Origin: CALOBA01 sp942491465 | GTDB taxonomy: Bacteria; Pseudomonadota; Gammaproteobacteria; Chromatiales; Chromatiaceae | Reading direction: 5' to 3' | Assembly: GCA_942491465.1 (NCBI GenBank) | Contig: CALOBA010000006.1 | Coordinates: 18,124 to 82,123 of the forward strand | Length of the DNA: 64,000 bases | Notes under the pieces: generated by a model | The model's input: only the letters and a program-made list of their open reading frames with translations | Databases searched by the model: none | Told to the model about the DNA's origin: nothing | Shown: positions 26,150 to 35,374 of the stretch, one piece after another | Layout of the letters: every line of letters starts with the position of its first letter | How positions within the stretch are numbered: position 1 is the first letter of the stretch | Made by a program: the position numbers and the translations under genes

Positions 26150-26377
26150 ATGCAAGCCATTGAATTGGAAACCGCAATCGACGACAACCACGAAATCCAC
26201 TTGAAGCTGCCCGACGAGATCAAGGCCGCGAAGGCCCGTGTGCTGGTGCTGATCGAAGACACCGAGACCAATGAGCGCTCGCCGCGCGCCTTCGGACAAT
26301 TTCCCGGGGCGGTGACCATGAGCGAGGACTTCGATGCCCCATTGCCCGACGACTTCTGGACCGGCGACCCGCGGTGA
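26150..26377 (+). CDS. VapB-like antitoxin
   Basis: 75 residues: MQAIELETAIDDNHEIHLKLPDEIKAAKARVLVLIE, a compact beta start of the kind seen in small antitoxins paired with PIN toxins, then an acidic tail (EDFDAPLPDDFW) that would cover the toxin. It overlaps the vapC start by four bases (GTGA). A collapsed relative of the same pair is at 45085-45395. Confidence 0.75.
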   Translation: MQAIELETAIDDNHEIHLKLPDEIKAAKARVLVLIEDTETNERSPRAFGQFPGAVTMSEDFDAPLPDDFWTGDPR

Positions 26378-26760
26378 AGCTCCTGCTCGACACCCATTGT
26401 TTTCTGTGGCTCAACAGCGAGCCGAAGCGGGTATCACCGACCGCGTTGGCGGCGTGCCTCGATGCAGCCAACCCGCTTCATCTGAGCCTGGTATCGCTAT
26501 GGGAGATACAAATCAAACAACAACTCGGCAAACTCGACCTCCGCGAGCCCTGGTCGAAGATGCTCCAAACCCAGCAGCACAGCAACGGCCTACAGACCTT
26601 GCCGCTTTCGTTGCCGCACATCCAGGCGTTGCAGCAACTCCCGCATCACCACCGCGACCCCTTCGACCGCATGCTCATCGCCCAGGCCCGCGCCGAAGGC
26701 ATGACGCTGGTCAGCGCGGATCAGGCCATTGCCGCCTACGAGGTGCCTGTCTTGTGGTGA
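26374..26760 (+). CDS. VapC-like PIN-domain toxin (intact)
   Basis: 128 residues with GTG start. PIN acid residues are in place: LLLDTHCFLW, LSLVSLWEIQIK, RDPFDRMLIAQARAEGMTLVSAD. Such toxins cut tRNA or rRNA. Together with the upstream antitoxin it is the only complete PIN toxin-antitoxin pair seen in the window; at least four others are decayed. Confidence 0.85.
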   Translation: MKLLLDTHCFLWLNSEPKRVSPTALAACLDAANPLHLSLVSLWEIQIKQQLGKLDLREPWSKMLQTQQHSNGLQTLPLSLPHIQALQQLPHHHRDPFDRMLIAQARAEGMTLVSADQAIAAYEVPVLW

Positions 26761-26765
26761 CGCCG

Positions 26766-27008
26766 ATGCCCCGTCAGCACAACCTCTTGGACCAGCAACC
26801 GCGCCATGCCGACAGCGCGCCGAGCATCGGCCTGAACCTCTGCGGCGAGGGCAAGGGGGCGGTGGTCGAATATGCCCTGCGGGACATCGACAAGCCGGTC
26901 GCCGTCGCGGAGTGCCAGGTGTGGTTCACGCGGGAGTTGCCGCGGGAGCTGGAGAGTGGATTGCCATCGATTGAGGAGATGGGACAGGAATTGGGAGAAC
27001 GGGAGTGA
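26766..27008 (+). pseudogene. DUF1016 (YhcG-type nuclease) remnant, C-terminal part
   Basis: SAPSIGLNLCGEGKGAVVEYALRDIDKPVAVAE then TRELPRELESGLPSIEEMGQEL is the standard end of DUF1016/PDDEXK nucleases, following the catalytic region. The first 250 or so residues are absent. An ATG happens to stand at the front, so a short protein could be made, but it lacks the nuclease core. Confidence 0.65.
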
Positions 27009-27211
27009 CAAGCCGCTGGATCAGCGCCCCGCTCGGTGAGATTTCTCCAGCGCGATCAAATCCGATGCCGGCCGGGGAATCCACCGTCTGGAATCTTTCG
27101 CTGGACGAGATCGAACCGGCGACCGGTAGGGTTCTCCGAGAGTCTACTTGCAAAGTCGATGAACTCGGTTCGGCAAAGTGCTGCTTTGACACAAGGCACG
27201 TTCTGTACTCT

Positions 27212-27316
27212 AAGGATCGGTTCAGAAACAAGTGGCGCAGACGCCCGCTCGCTGAGCCTTTGGATTGGCCGTTTCGTGGTTGCGTCTGCACCACTTGTTT
27301 CTGAACCTTGACTTAA
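27212..27316. repeat. 92-bp palindromic repeat, copy 3 (inverted)
   Basis: Reverse complement of the elements at 17691 and 18655, with ends CTAAGGATCGGTTCAG and GAACCTTGACTTA. Together the three copies define the element's boundaries as roughly TAAGTCAAGG...CCGATCCTTA. The flanking 27009-27211 and 27317-27420 contain only short unassignable protein-like stretches. Confidence 0.8.
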
Positions 27317-27424
27317 CGGCATTGGTAGTCGGCCTGGGTCTGCTTCACGTCGCGGGCGGCGTCGCGGCGGATGAAGTTGTAGCGCTCTTTTGACGTGCCG
27401 GTGGCCATCGGAGCTGACGGGAGG

Positions 27425-27700
27425 TTGTTGATCGCGACGGCGCTTCAGCGCCGTCGTGGATCTGCGGGCGCTCCAGCGCCCCGTCGGCGGGCGCGGTGAT
27501 GGCGCCGGGGCACTGCGCAGGCACGCGCCGCTGGAGCGGCGGCGGATGCGTAACGACGCTGGAGCGTCGTTACGATCAGGTTCGGGTTGGAGCGTCGTTA
27601 CGATCAGCCCGTCACGAACCGCTGCCCTGTGGGAGCGATTTCCAATCGCGATCACCGCGACGGGGCGGTCGCGACTGCAAGTCGCTCCCACAGGCGCTGG
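27425..27700. repeat. Cluster of GC-rich extragenic palindromes (two families)
   Basis: Family A: GGCGCTnCAGCGCC palindromes, then GCGCCGCTGGAGCGGCGGC, and the 3' block AACGACGCTGGAGCGTCGTT followed by ACGATCA; related clusters at 33166, 44218, 54718 and 63698. Family B: a 65-base inverted pair GGGAGCGATTTCCAATCGCGA...TCGCGACTGCAAGTCGCTCCC at 27630-27693, also at 57077. They fill the gap before the CHAT protein gene and could act as REP/BIME-like elements or transcript ends. Confidence 0.7.
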
Positions 27701-27723
27701 AGACCGACCGCGGTCGGCTTGGG

Positions 27724-30700
27724 TCAGCCGCCGGGGGGGTCGTCGCCGGCCAGGCGGTGGAGGTGGGCGGGGTCGTCGAGGGCCTGGAGGATGGTCTCGA
27801 CGATCATCGCGTCTTCGGGGTCCAGCTCGGCGCAGAGGGCGTCGGCGTCGCGCTCGCCGGCGAGCAGTCGGCGGATGGCGGCGACGAGGCGGGTCCAGCC
27901 GTGTTGGGCCCTCTGGGTCAGGGCCTGGTCCAGGGCCGGGGCTTGGGCCGGGTCGGCGACGGCGGCGACGGTGGCCCGGATCAGCGGCAGATGGCGCTTG
28001 AGCTCATGGGCGGTGCCGGCGAAGCGGCGCTTGGCGTCCCGGGCCTGGCGGCGGTAGGCCGCCGCCGCGTCGGGGCGGGACTGGCGCTCGGCGATCTGGG
28101 CCAGGATGTTGTAGGTCTTCCAGATCTGCGCCGCGCCGGGGTCCAGGGTCTGCATGATGGCCAGGGCCTCCTCGGCGAGCCGGCGGGCCTCGGCGAGGCG
28201 GTCGGGTTGGGCGAGGAGCAGGCCGGCGAGGTTGCTGAGCCCCTTGGAGACGCCGACGGTATCCCCGGTGGCCTTGCCGCCGTCGATGGCCTTGCGATAC
28301 CAGGTCTCCGCCGCCTCCGGTCTGCCGGATAGCTCGCAGACCACGGCAAGCTGGTTCCAGGTCTGGGCGGCCCCCGCCAGATCGCCGCGCTGCTCCTTCA
28401 GGCTGGCCGCCTCCCGATAGTGCCGCTCGGCCTGCTCCCACTGCCGCGCCTGTTGAAAGGCCAGGCCGAGCTGGTGCTGGACCTGCGCCTCCACGGTCGG
28501 CTCCCCAAGCCGCTGGAACAGCGCGAGGGCCTCTTGGTAACGGCGGACCGCCTCCGTCAGGTCGCCTTGTTGCAGGGCGAGGGTGCCGAGTTGGCCGAGC
28601 GAGACGCCTACGCCTCGCGGATCGCTGATCTCGCGCTTAATCTCCAGGCTGGTCTCATACGCCGCCCGCGCCTCGTCGAACCGCCCTTGCTGCGTCAGCA
28701 CATCGCCCAGGTCCGTATGCAGCGCACCGCGATGCCGCTTGACCTGCTCCCCCTGCTCCAGCCCCAGCGTGACCTCGATCCCCCGCCGGTGCTGGGCCTC
28801 GGCCAGGTCGGGGCGCCCGCCGAACCCATAGCAGCGACCGAGGCGACCGAGGGTCAGGGCCAGCTCATAGCTCGGGGCATCCCCCAGGGCCTGCAGGATG
28901 GCCTGGAAGCAGGCGGCGGCCTCGGCCACCTGGCCCGCGGCCAGCAGCTGCTCGCCGCGGTTGGACTGGGCCAGGAACCAGGGCCGGGAGCCCACCGCGC
29001 CGCCGGCCTGCTCGGCGCGGCGGGTCAGGGCCGCGGCCTCGCGGGTGCGGCCGAAGACCGTCAGGAACCGGTTGACCGTTTCGACGAACTCCACCGCATC
29101 CTCGTCCCCCGCCGCCAGCGCCCGGTCCACGGCCTGGAGCAGGTTCGGCAGCTCGCGCCGGGCGATGGCGCGGGCCTGGTCGGGGCTCTTGCGGTCGGCG
29201 TGGTACAGATAGCCGGCGAGCTGGTAGTAGCGCCGGCGATGGGCCAGCGTCAGCTCGGTGCGCTCGTCCGGCGTCAGGCCGGCCCAGAGCAGCGGGGCCA
29301 GGGTCGGGTGGAAGCGCAGGAAGGGCGGGCCGACGCCTGGGATGCGTTCGGCCTCCATCAGCGCCGCGGCCTCCAGCTGGCGGCGCAGCGCGGGCCAGGG
29401 GTCCGGGTGGCTGCCGGCGGCGGGGGGCGGGGCCGGCAGCGCGGCGAGTTGGTCGCGCAGGGCCTGGAGCTGGGCCTGCATCTCGGGGCTATTGCGCAGC
29501 TGCGCCAATAGATCGGGCGGCAGGTCCGGCGGCAGCTCGGCGCCGGCGGGCAGGTCGGCGCCCACCAGCGCGAGCAGCGCGGCGGGGTCGTCGCCGTCGA
29601 CGGCGTCGAGCAGGGCCTGGAGCCGGGCGCGCTCGTCGTCGGCCGGGGCCGCGCCGCCGAGCCCGGTGATGGCGAGTAGGTCGTCTTCCATGGCCCCGCC
29701 CTCGAAGACGCCGAGCCGGCCGATGGCGCGGCGCTGGTCCGGGTCGAGGCGGTCCAGCGACAGCTCCAGCGAGGCGAGCAGGCTGGCCGGGGTGCCGGCC
29801 TCGGCGATGGCGGAGCAGGCGTCGGCGGCGAGCAGGGCGTCGAGGCGCTGGCCGAGCTGGGCGGCGCTGCGGCTGCGCAGCTGTTGGGCGAGCACGGCGA
29901 TGGACAGCGGGTGGAAGGCGACCCGGTGGAACAGGTCGATGAGGGCGTCGCGGTCGGGGGGCGGCAGGGCCGGCTCGTCGTCGGCGGCGGGCAGCGCGGC
30001 CAGGGCGGCATGCCAGGCGAGGGCGTCGTCGGGGTCGGCGGCGGAGCCCAGGCCGTCGAGGGCGATGCGCCGGTGCCGATAGCTGCCCTGGATGGGGTAG
30101 GCGGGGTGGTCGTGGTCCGGGCGGCGGCTGGTGAGCAGCAGCCGGGTGGGGCGCTCGCTGCCGTCGGCGGCGGGCTCGGTCCAGGCGGCGGCGGCGTCGA
30201 GCAGCTCGGCCAGCGGCGCCGGGGCCAGGGTCTCGAGGTTGTCGAGGACCACCAGCGTCGGCGCCGCGGCCAGGGCGCGGCCGGCGGCCTCGGCGTCGGG
30301 GAGGTTCTCGCCGAGCACGGCGGCGAGGCTGCCGACGGCCACGGCCAGGGCATCGGCGCCCTGGACGCCGGCGTAGTCGATGAGGCAGGCGCGCTCGAAG
30401 GCGCCGATGCGCAGCAGCCAGCGCGCCGCCTCCAGGGCCAGCTCGGTCTTGCCCTGGCCGCCGAAGCCGGTGATGGAGATGCGCCGCGTGCCCTTGGGGT
30501 CCGGGTCGGCGAGCCAGCGCTCGATGCGCCAGAGCTCGCGGCGGCGGCCGAAGAAGCCGGCCTCTTGGGCCGGGCGCAGGTTGTGCAGCGGTTGCGGCGG
30601 GCGGGGCCGGTGGGTCTCGGCGGTGAGCAGCGGGTGGTCGGCGCCGGCGTGGAACAGGGCGGGCAGGAACCAGTCCTGGAGCTGAAGGGCTCGGCGCTGG

Positions 30701-31866
30701 TTGCCGCGGCGCACCTGGTGCTTGTCGGGGTTGTTGTCGAGCCAGGCGCGGGCGTCGTCGAGGGCGCGGGCGATGCCGCGGCCCCGGGCCAGGCTCTGGT
30801 AGAACTGGCCGAACAGGGCGCGGGTGGTGGCCACCAGCACGGAATGGGTCATGGCCAGGATGGCGGGGATGCCGGTGGCGGTGAGCCGCCCGGCGACGCT
30901 GGCCATGGGGTCGCCGTCGGTGTCCAGCGCGGCGCTCTGACAAGCCGACAGCACCACCAGGCCGACCCGGGCGCGAAACAGGTTGGCGTGCAGGTCTTCG
31001 GCGGAGATCAGCTGGCCGCTGCCGTCGGCGCGCTCGAACAGCAGGAAGCCGATGCCGACGGGGGCGGCCTTGTCGTCGCCGGCGCCGCGGGCGGCGCGCT
31101 CGCGCTGGATCTCGCTCTGCACGGCGCGGCCGTAGCGCTCGGGGTCGGCCTCGGCGTCCTGTTCCGAGACCTGGCGGAAGACGCCGTGGCCGTCGAAGTG
31201 GAGGATGTCCACCGCCGGCAGCGCATCGTCGTCGAGGCGCTGCTCCAGGGCGTTGAGGGTGGGCGGGCGCAGGAATTCGCAGGTCACGCGGCCGGGGGCC
31301 TGGCCGTCGAGCGCGTCGAGCACGGCGGCGGGGTCGGCGCGGGGGTCGATGAAGCCGGCGTCGTTCGGGCGGCTGACGACGAACAGCAGGTGCAGCGCGG
31401 GCTTGGGCTGCACGGCAAAGGGGTCGCGCCCGCCGGTGGCGCCGCCGATGCGCCGACGCACGCTGATGCGCGGGCGCTCGCGGAACAGGAAGACGCCGGC
31501 GGGGTCGTGCAGCAGCTCCCAGGGCAGGGCGAGGACGGCGGCGCTCTGGCTGTCGATGGTGAGCACGCGGTGCTGCTCGTCGGCGTCTTGGAAGCGGTCG
31601 AACAGCCGCTGGCCGGCGCGGTCGCCGAAGACGGCATCGAACAGCGCCTTGCCGATCTCCGGCAGGCGCTGCTCCACCCGCCGGGCCTCGGCCTCGTCGC
31701 CCGCCAGCGACTGCACGCCGTAGGTCTCGATGTACCAGGCGATGGCCTTGCGGTCTTCCTCGGTGACCGGGTTGGCGAACGGCAGCAGGCCGGAGTCGAT
31801 GCCGGCGAAGGCGACGACCACCTGGTCGGGGCTCGGGAAGCGCAGGATGAGCTCGGGGGCGGGCAT
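27724..31866 (-). CDS. CHAT protease - NB-ARC ATPase - TPR protein (STAND family)
   Basis: About 1380 residues from MPAPELILRFPSPDQ, which has AAGGAG before it; a longer frame to 32013 only adds a low-complexity proline stretch. Order: CHAT caspase-like domain (residues about 90-400) with catalytic histidine in LHFDGHG (H227) and cysteine in VVLSACQSA (C309); NB-ARC-type STAND ATPase from about 430 with Walker A TGFGGQGKTE (K473) and LVVLDNLETL; a helical middle; and at least eight TPR units in the last 400 residues. This is the layout of signal-triggered proteolytic switches: the TPRs would sense, the ATPase oligomerise and CHAT cleave. It borders a Wadjet wreck and other defence-type genes. 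Its target is unknown; no adjacent substrate gene is obvious. Confidence 0.85.
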   Translation of the reverse strand: MPAPELILRFPSPDQVVVAFAGIDSGLLPFANPVTEEDRKAIAWYIETYGVQSLAGDEAEARRVEQRLPEIGKALFDAVFGDRAGQRLFDRFQDADEQHRVLTIDSQSAAVLALPWELLHDPAGVFLFRERPRISVRRRIGGATGGRDPFAVQPKPALHLLFVVSRPNDAGFIDPRADPAAVLDALDGQAPGRVTCEFLRPPTLNALEQRLDDDALPAVDILHFDGHGVFRQVSEQDAEADPERYGRAVQSEIQRERAARGAGDDKAAPVGIGFLLFERADGSGQLISAEDLHANLFRARVGLVVLSACQSAALDTDGDPMASVAGRLTATGIPAILAMTHSVLVATTRALFGQFYQSLARGRGIARALDDARAWLDNNPDKHQVRRGNQRRALQLQDWFLPALFHAGADHPLLTAETHRPRPPQPLHNLRPAQEAGFFGRRRELWRIERWLADPDPKGTRRISITGFGGQGKTELALEAARWLLRIGAFERACLIDYAGVQGADALAVAVGSLAAVLGENLPDAEAAGRALAAAPTLVVLDNLETLAPAPLAELLDAAAAWTEPAADGSERPTRLLLTSRRPDHDHPAYPIQGSYRHRRIALDGLGSAADPDDALAWHAALAALPAADDEPALPPPDRDALIDLFHRVAFHPLSIAVLAQQLRSRSAAQLGQRLDALLAADACSAIAEAGTPASLLASLELSLDRLDPDQRRAIGRLGVFEGGAMEDDLLAITGLGGAAPADDERARLQALLDAVDGDDPAALLALVGADLPAGAELPPDLPPDLLAQLRNSPEMQAQLQALRDQLAALPAPPPAAGSHPDPWPALRRQLEAAALMEAERIPGVGPPFLRFHPTLAPLLWAGLTPDERTELTLAHRRRYYQLAGYLYHADRKSPDQARAIARRELPNLLQAVDRALAAGDEDAVEFVETVNRFLTVFGRTREAAALTRRAEQAGGAVGSRPWFLAQSNRGEQLLAAGQVAEAAACFQAILQALGDAPSYELALTLGRLGRCYGFGGRPDLAEAQHRRGIEVTLGLEQGEQVKRHRGALHTDLGDVLTQQGRFDEARAAYETSLEIKREISDPRGVGVSLGQLGTLALQQGDLTEAVRRYQEALALFQRLGEPTVEAQVQHQLGLAFQQARQWEQAERHYREAASLKEQRGDLAGAAQTWNQLAVVCELSGRPEAAETWYRKAIDGGKATGDTVGVSKGLSNLAGLLLAQPDRLAEARRLAEEALAIMQTLDPGAAQIWKTYNILAQIAERQSRPDAAAAYRRQARDAKRRFAGTAHELKRHLPLIRATVAAVADPAQAPALDQALTQRAQHGWTRLVAAIRRLLAGERDADALCAELDPEDAMIVETILQALDDPAHLHRLAGDDPPGG

Positions 31867-31916
31867 GGCCTTGTCTCCTTGCAATGATGCGATGCCGGGG
31901 CGCGATGGCGACCGGG

Positions 31917-31971
31917 GGCGGCGGGGCGATGGGGGCGATGGGGGCGATGGGGGCGATGGGGGCGATGGGCA
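31917..31971. repeat. Tandem GGGGGCGAT 9-mers upstream of the CHAT gene
   Basis: Five consecutive 9-base units (GGGGGCGAT) lie about 55 bases upstream of the CHAT protein start. On the minus strand they would encode SPPSPPSPP, which explains the open extension of that frame. The rest of the 31867-32259 gap shows no further feature. Confidence 0.75.
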
Positions 31972-32259
31972 AACGTCGAACATGGTACCCCAGCGGCGGG
32001 GCTCGGCGAACACCGCGGGAGGTCTGCCGCCGAGGGGTCAAGGGCGCGAAGGTTGCAGGGGTTGGCGGTGGCGTCGATGCTTGCGGCATATCCGAGCACA
32101 GCTGCGAAACGGGCGGGTCAGTCTGGGTTTGGGAGGGGAGGGCGTGTTACCTCATCGCTGCTGCCGCTGCGCGACGACGACCCGTCGCCGCCGCCGGTTG
32201 CCCGGTAAGCCCCGCGGGTCTATGCTCGCAACGAGCAGACCAGCCAGCAGAGGGCGCCG

Positions 32260-33132
32260 ATGATCGACTTGCTCGACCCGAAAAACGACTATGTCTTCAA
32301 GCGTCTGTTCGCCGACGACCCGGCGCTGCTCGCGGACCTGATCAACGCCGTGCGCCACCGCTCGGCGCCGATCACCGGGCTTCGGGTGCGCAACCCCACC
32401 ATCGAGGCCGCGGAGCTTGCGGGCAAGTACATCATCCTCGACCTGTTGGCCGAGGACGCCGAAGGCGCCCAGTTCAACGCGGAGATGCAGGTCCGCCGCC
32501 ACCGCGCCTGGAGCGCGCGCAGCACCTACTATCTGGCGAAGCTGATCAGCAACCAGCTCCTGGCCGGCGACGACTACGGGCTGCTCTGCCCGGCCATCGG
32601 CATCCATCTGTTGGACTTCGACCTGTTCCGCGACCCCGAGCATGCCGATCAGGCCACCTGGTGCTTTGAGATGCGCGACGCGGACACCCCGGCTGTCACC
32701 CTGGGCCAGGAGATGGCCCTATACCTGATCGAGATGAAGAAGGCGGACCGCATCCGCGAGCGGCTGCCGGCGCCGCTGGCCGCCTGGATCACCCTGTTTG
32801 AGCACTGGCAAGAGGACGACCTCATGGCAACCATAACCCACGAACCCGTGCGCAAGGCCCGCGACAAGCTCGCGGCGCTCAGCGCCGACGCCGAGACCCG
32901 CCGCCTCGCCTTCGTGCGCGAGCGCGCCCTGCTTGATGAGGCAAGCCTGCTCAAGGATGCGCGCGAGGAGGGCCGAGAGGAAGGCCGGGAGGCAGGCCGC
33001 GAGGAAGGCATGGATGCAGCGAGGCGCGAGACCGCGGTCAACCTGATTCAGCAGTCCAACCTCAACGACGTCGCCATCGCCGCTGCAACCGGGCTGGAGC
33101 CGGCAGCGGTGGCGGCGTTGCGTGCAGGCTAG
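32260..33132 (+). CDS. Rpn family recombination-promoting nuclease / transposase-like protein (full length)
   Basis: 290 residues. The N-terminus LLDPKNDYVFKRLFADDP, then AGKYIILDLLAEDAEGAQFNAEMQVRRH contains the PD-(D/E)XK acid pattern (D...E-Q), followed by LAKLISNQLLAGDDY. The C-terminal REEGREEGREAGREEG stretch and a final helix repeat are typical. E. coli Rpn proteins promote recA-independent recombination and cut DNA. Two decayed copies of this gene stand at 53180 and 54849, so it is the likely source copy. Confidence 0.85.
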   Translation: MIDLLDPKNDYVFKRLFADDPALLADLINAVRHRSAPITGLRVRNPTIEAAELAGKYIILDLLAEDAEGAQFNAEMQVRRHRAWSARSTYYLAKLISNQLLAGDDYGLLCPAIGIHLLDFDLFRDPEHADQATWCFEMRDADTPAVTLGQEMALYLIEMKKADRIRERLPAPLAAWITLFEHWQEDDLMATITHEPVRKARDKLAALSADAETRRLAFVRERALLDEASLLKDAREEGREEGREAGREEGMDAARRETAVNLIQQSNLNDVAIAAATGLEPAAVAALRAG

Positions 33133-33165
33133 GGCTGGCGCGTTCATCGCGTATCTTCGGGCGCT

Positions 33166-33279
33166 CCATCGGTCCATCGCTCCGGCGCTCCATCGGCGAG
33201 TGCGTCGGGGCTTTGTGGAGCCACGCGCCGCTGGAGCGGCGGCGGATGCGTCACGACGCTGGAGCGTCGTTACGATCAA
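33166..33279. repeat. Extragenic palindrome cluster, family A
   Basis: GGGCGCTCCATCGG units, then GCGCCGCTGGAGCGGCGGC and CACGACGCTGGAGCGTCGTT, as in the clusters at 27425 and 44218. The next 180 bases (33280-33460) hold a minus-strand stretch (SEHNGHPGYWTLLRYFAQANPALDRREIQ) that looks like a piece of a lost gene but could not be assigned. Confidence 0.65.
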
Positions 33280-33466
33280 TTGGAGGTGGTTTGACGATGG
33301 TCTGTATCTCTCGGCGGTCCAGCGCCGGGTTGGCCTGTGCGAAGTAGCGCAGCAGCGTCCAATACCCTGGGTGGCCGTTATGTTCGGAGAGTAGGTCTAT
33401 GCTCGTTGTTGGCAACTTGGCTAAGTTGGCTACGATGAGGGGCACCGAGAATCACGGGGGGTCAGC

Positions 33467-33720
33467 ATGCAAGTCAATATGCTTGAGGCAAAGAGTCAGC
33501 TCTCGAAGCTGGTCAAGGCGGCGGTTGCCGGCGAGGAGGTGATCATCGCCAGCAACGGCCGGCCCCAGGTCCGGCTGGTCGCCTGCGCGGCCCCTGCGGG
33601 TCTGCGGCAGTGGGGCGCGTTGGCCGGGCAGTTTGCGGATTGCGCAGGCGCGCATCGAAGGGCTGACTGCCGTGTCGTCGGATCAGCGTTGGGGCGAGTA
33701 CGGGGTCGCGTTGCGGCGTC
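33467..33720 (+). pseudogene. Phd/YefM antitoxin fused by deletion to the tail of its PIN toxin
   Basis: The first 58 residues (MQVNMLEAKSQLSKLVKAAVAGEEVIIASNGRP...) are identical to the intact antitoxin at 53748 but break off at GQFAD. In another frame RIAQARIEGLTAVSSDQRWGEYGVALRRP, the C-terminal end of a VapC PIN toxin, follows at once. About 100 toxin codons and the end of the antitoxin are deleted. Confidence 0.75.
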
Positions 33721-33828
33721 CTCGAACCGGGCGCTGGCGCGTTGGCGAACCGCGTTGTCGGTTTGCGCTTCGCCAACCCGACCTACAGCTATGGCCGGCT
33801 AAAGCCGGCGCACCAAAGAACGGGCGGG

Positions 33829-33945
33829 TCAGTCGTCTTCGTCGGTGACCTTGGCCAGCACCATGCCGGTGGCGGATTCGGGGTCTTTGGTGAAGCGGAT
33901 GCAGCCCGCGTAGGGCACAACGCGATAGCGGTTCCGCCGCCCGGG
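33829..33945 (-). pseudogene. 3' fragment of the nif-linked DUF6129-like gene
   Basis: The minus strand reads CIRFTKDPESATGMVLAKVTDEDD and a stop, matching the last 25 residues of the intact genes at 51255 and 55806. It is joined to the same VapC-tail and spacer sequence that precedes the copy at 55806, so a block of the nif flank was copied here. The 33946-34021 stretch shows nothing further. Confidence 0.7.
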
Positions 33946-34021
33946 GCGAAAGCCGCGACCCGCCCCGCTCGCCCATTGCCAACAGAGCAATCTGAGCGCA
34001 GCAGTAATAGCATATCGCCCG

Positions 34022-35374
34022 ATGAGCCAAACCAATCCCACCGAAGGCCCGCCACCCCGCGATCTCACCGACCGCATCGCCCGTACCTGGGCCGCGGACC
34101 TGTCGCTGCGGCTCGACAGAGAGCGCTTGGCGTTCCTGAGCGGTATCCACGCCTTTCTGGAGCTGAACCCGGACCCGATCCTGTCCGAGGAGCAGCTGCG
34201 CGACATCTTCTCGTTGCTCAACGACATCATGCAGGGCGACAACGCCTCGCTGGCGCTGCGCGCCACCAATGCCATCGATGCCCTGTGCGCTCAGCACCTG
34301 CTGGTGCGCGCCGACTTCGCCGGCATCGCCAGCGAGGGCGAGCTGATCCTGAGCCCGCTGGGCAAGGCCCTGGCCGAGTGGTTCGGGGCGCAGGAGGCGC
34401 TGACCCGCGAGGGCCTGGAGGTGATGCTCACCCGCATCCGCGGCGACCTGGCCGGGGTGCGCGCCGCCGCCGCGAGCGGCGGCGATGCGGCCCATTGGCG
34501 CACTCGCGTGGTCGCCCCGCTGAGGCTCACGGTGGCCGGGCTGGTGGACATGATCGATCGGCGCCAGCGCGGCATGGACGTTCAGCAGCAGGAGACCCGC
34601 GAGCGCATCGGCCAACTGCTTGAGGCGCAGTGGTTCGACGCCATCGACCAATGCGAGACCCTGTTGCGCGATACCGGCACCACGCTGCAAGAGCTCAACC
34701 GCACCCTGATGAGCGAGACGGAGGGGGTCTCGAACCTGCTCAACGAGGTCTTCGACGCCGCCGATGCAGCCGCGCAGCATTCGGCCCTGGAGGCGGTCAG
34801 CCATGTCCGCACCCAGATCGAGCGGGTTGCGGCCTGGGGCGAGAGCCGCTTCCAGGCCTGGTCCGCCTATTATCAGAACGTGCACGAGTTCATCCGCACC
34901 ATCGTGCGCGTGGACCGCGAGCGCGCCCTGCGCGCGCGGCTGCGTGACCAGCTCAAGGGCTTTGCACAACAGCCCTGGTACCTGCGCCATGCCGCGCAGG
35001 CCCCCTACCTGCACCTGCGCGAGCCGTCGAGCCGGCTGGACCGGCGCCCGGTCTCCCGGTCGCGGCGCCCGGACGCGTCGGCCTTGCGCGACGAGCAGGC
35101 GCAGGCCGGGCTGCTGGAGCGTCTGGCCGATGCCTGGCACCAGGAGCTTGCGCAGACCGGCCGGCTCGATCTCCGGGAGCTGCTGCACCGGCTGCTGCCA
35201 GGCCATTCCCGCGACGAGATCTATCGCCTCGCCGGCGAGCTGATCGCCTGGATGGTCGCCCACGGCGAGCCCCTGCCCGCCGAGGACTGGGCCTGGCGGG
35301 CGCTCGGGTCCGACCTGGAGCTGCAGGACCTGGTCGTCGATCGGCCCAAGCCGGGCGTTGCCGCCGATGGATAA
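34022..35374 (+). CDS. jetA: MksF/JetA, kleisin-like subunit of a Wadjet (MukF-like) condensin
   Basis: 450 residues, all-helical, resembling MukF/MksF: a winged-helix N-terminus (FLSGIHAFLELNPDPILSEEQLRDIFSLLND), a central four-helix region (LLEAQWFDAIDQCETLLRDTGTTLQELNRTL) and a C-terminal winged helix (LDLRELLHRLLPGHSRDEIYRLAGELIAWM). It would bridge the two heads of the SMC partner. It is first in a jetABCD operon (plasmid defence and DNA-loop extruding), overlapping jetB by 8 bases. The gene itself looks intact, but its partners are broken. Confidence 0.8.
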   Translation: MSQTNPTEGPPPRDLTDRIARTWAADLSLRLDRERLAFLSGIHAFLELNPDPILSEEQLRDIFSLLNDIMQGDNASLALRATNAIDALCAQHLLVRADFAGIASEGELILSPLGKALAEWFGAQEALTREGLEVMLTRIRGDLAGVRAAAASGGDAAHWRTRVVAPLRLTVAGLVDMIDRRQRGMDVQQQETRERIGQLLEAQWFDAIDQCETLLRDTGTTLQELNRTLMSETEGVSNLLNEVFDAADAAAQHSALEAVSHVRTQIERVAAWGESRFQAWSAYYQNVHEFIRTIVRVDRERALRARLRDQLKGFAQQPWYLRHAAQAPYLHLREPSSRLDRRPVSRSRRPDASALRDEQAQAGLLERLADAWHQELAQTGRLDLRELLHRLLPGHSRDEIYRLAGELIAWMVAHGEPLPAEDWAWRALGSDLELQDLVVDRPKPGVAADG

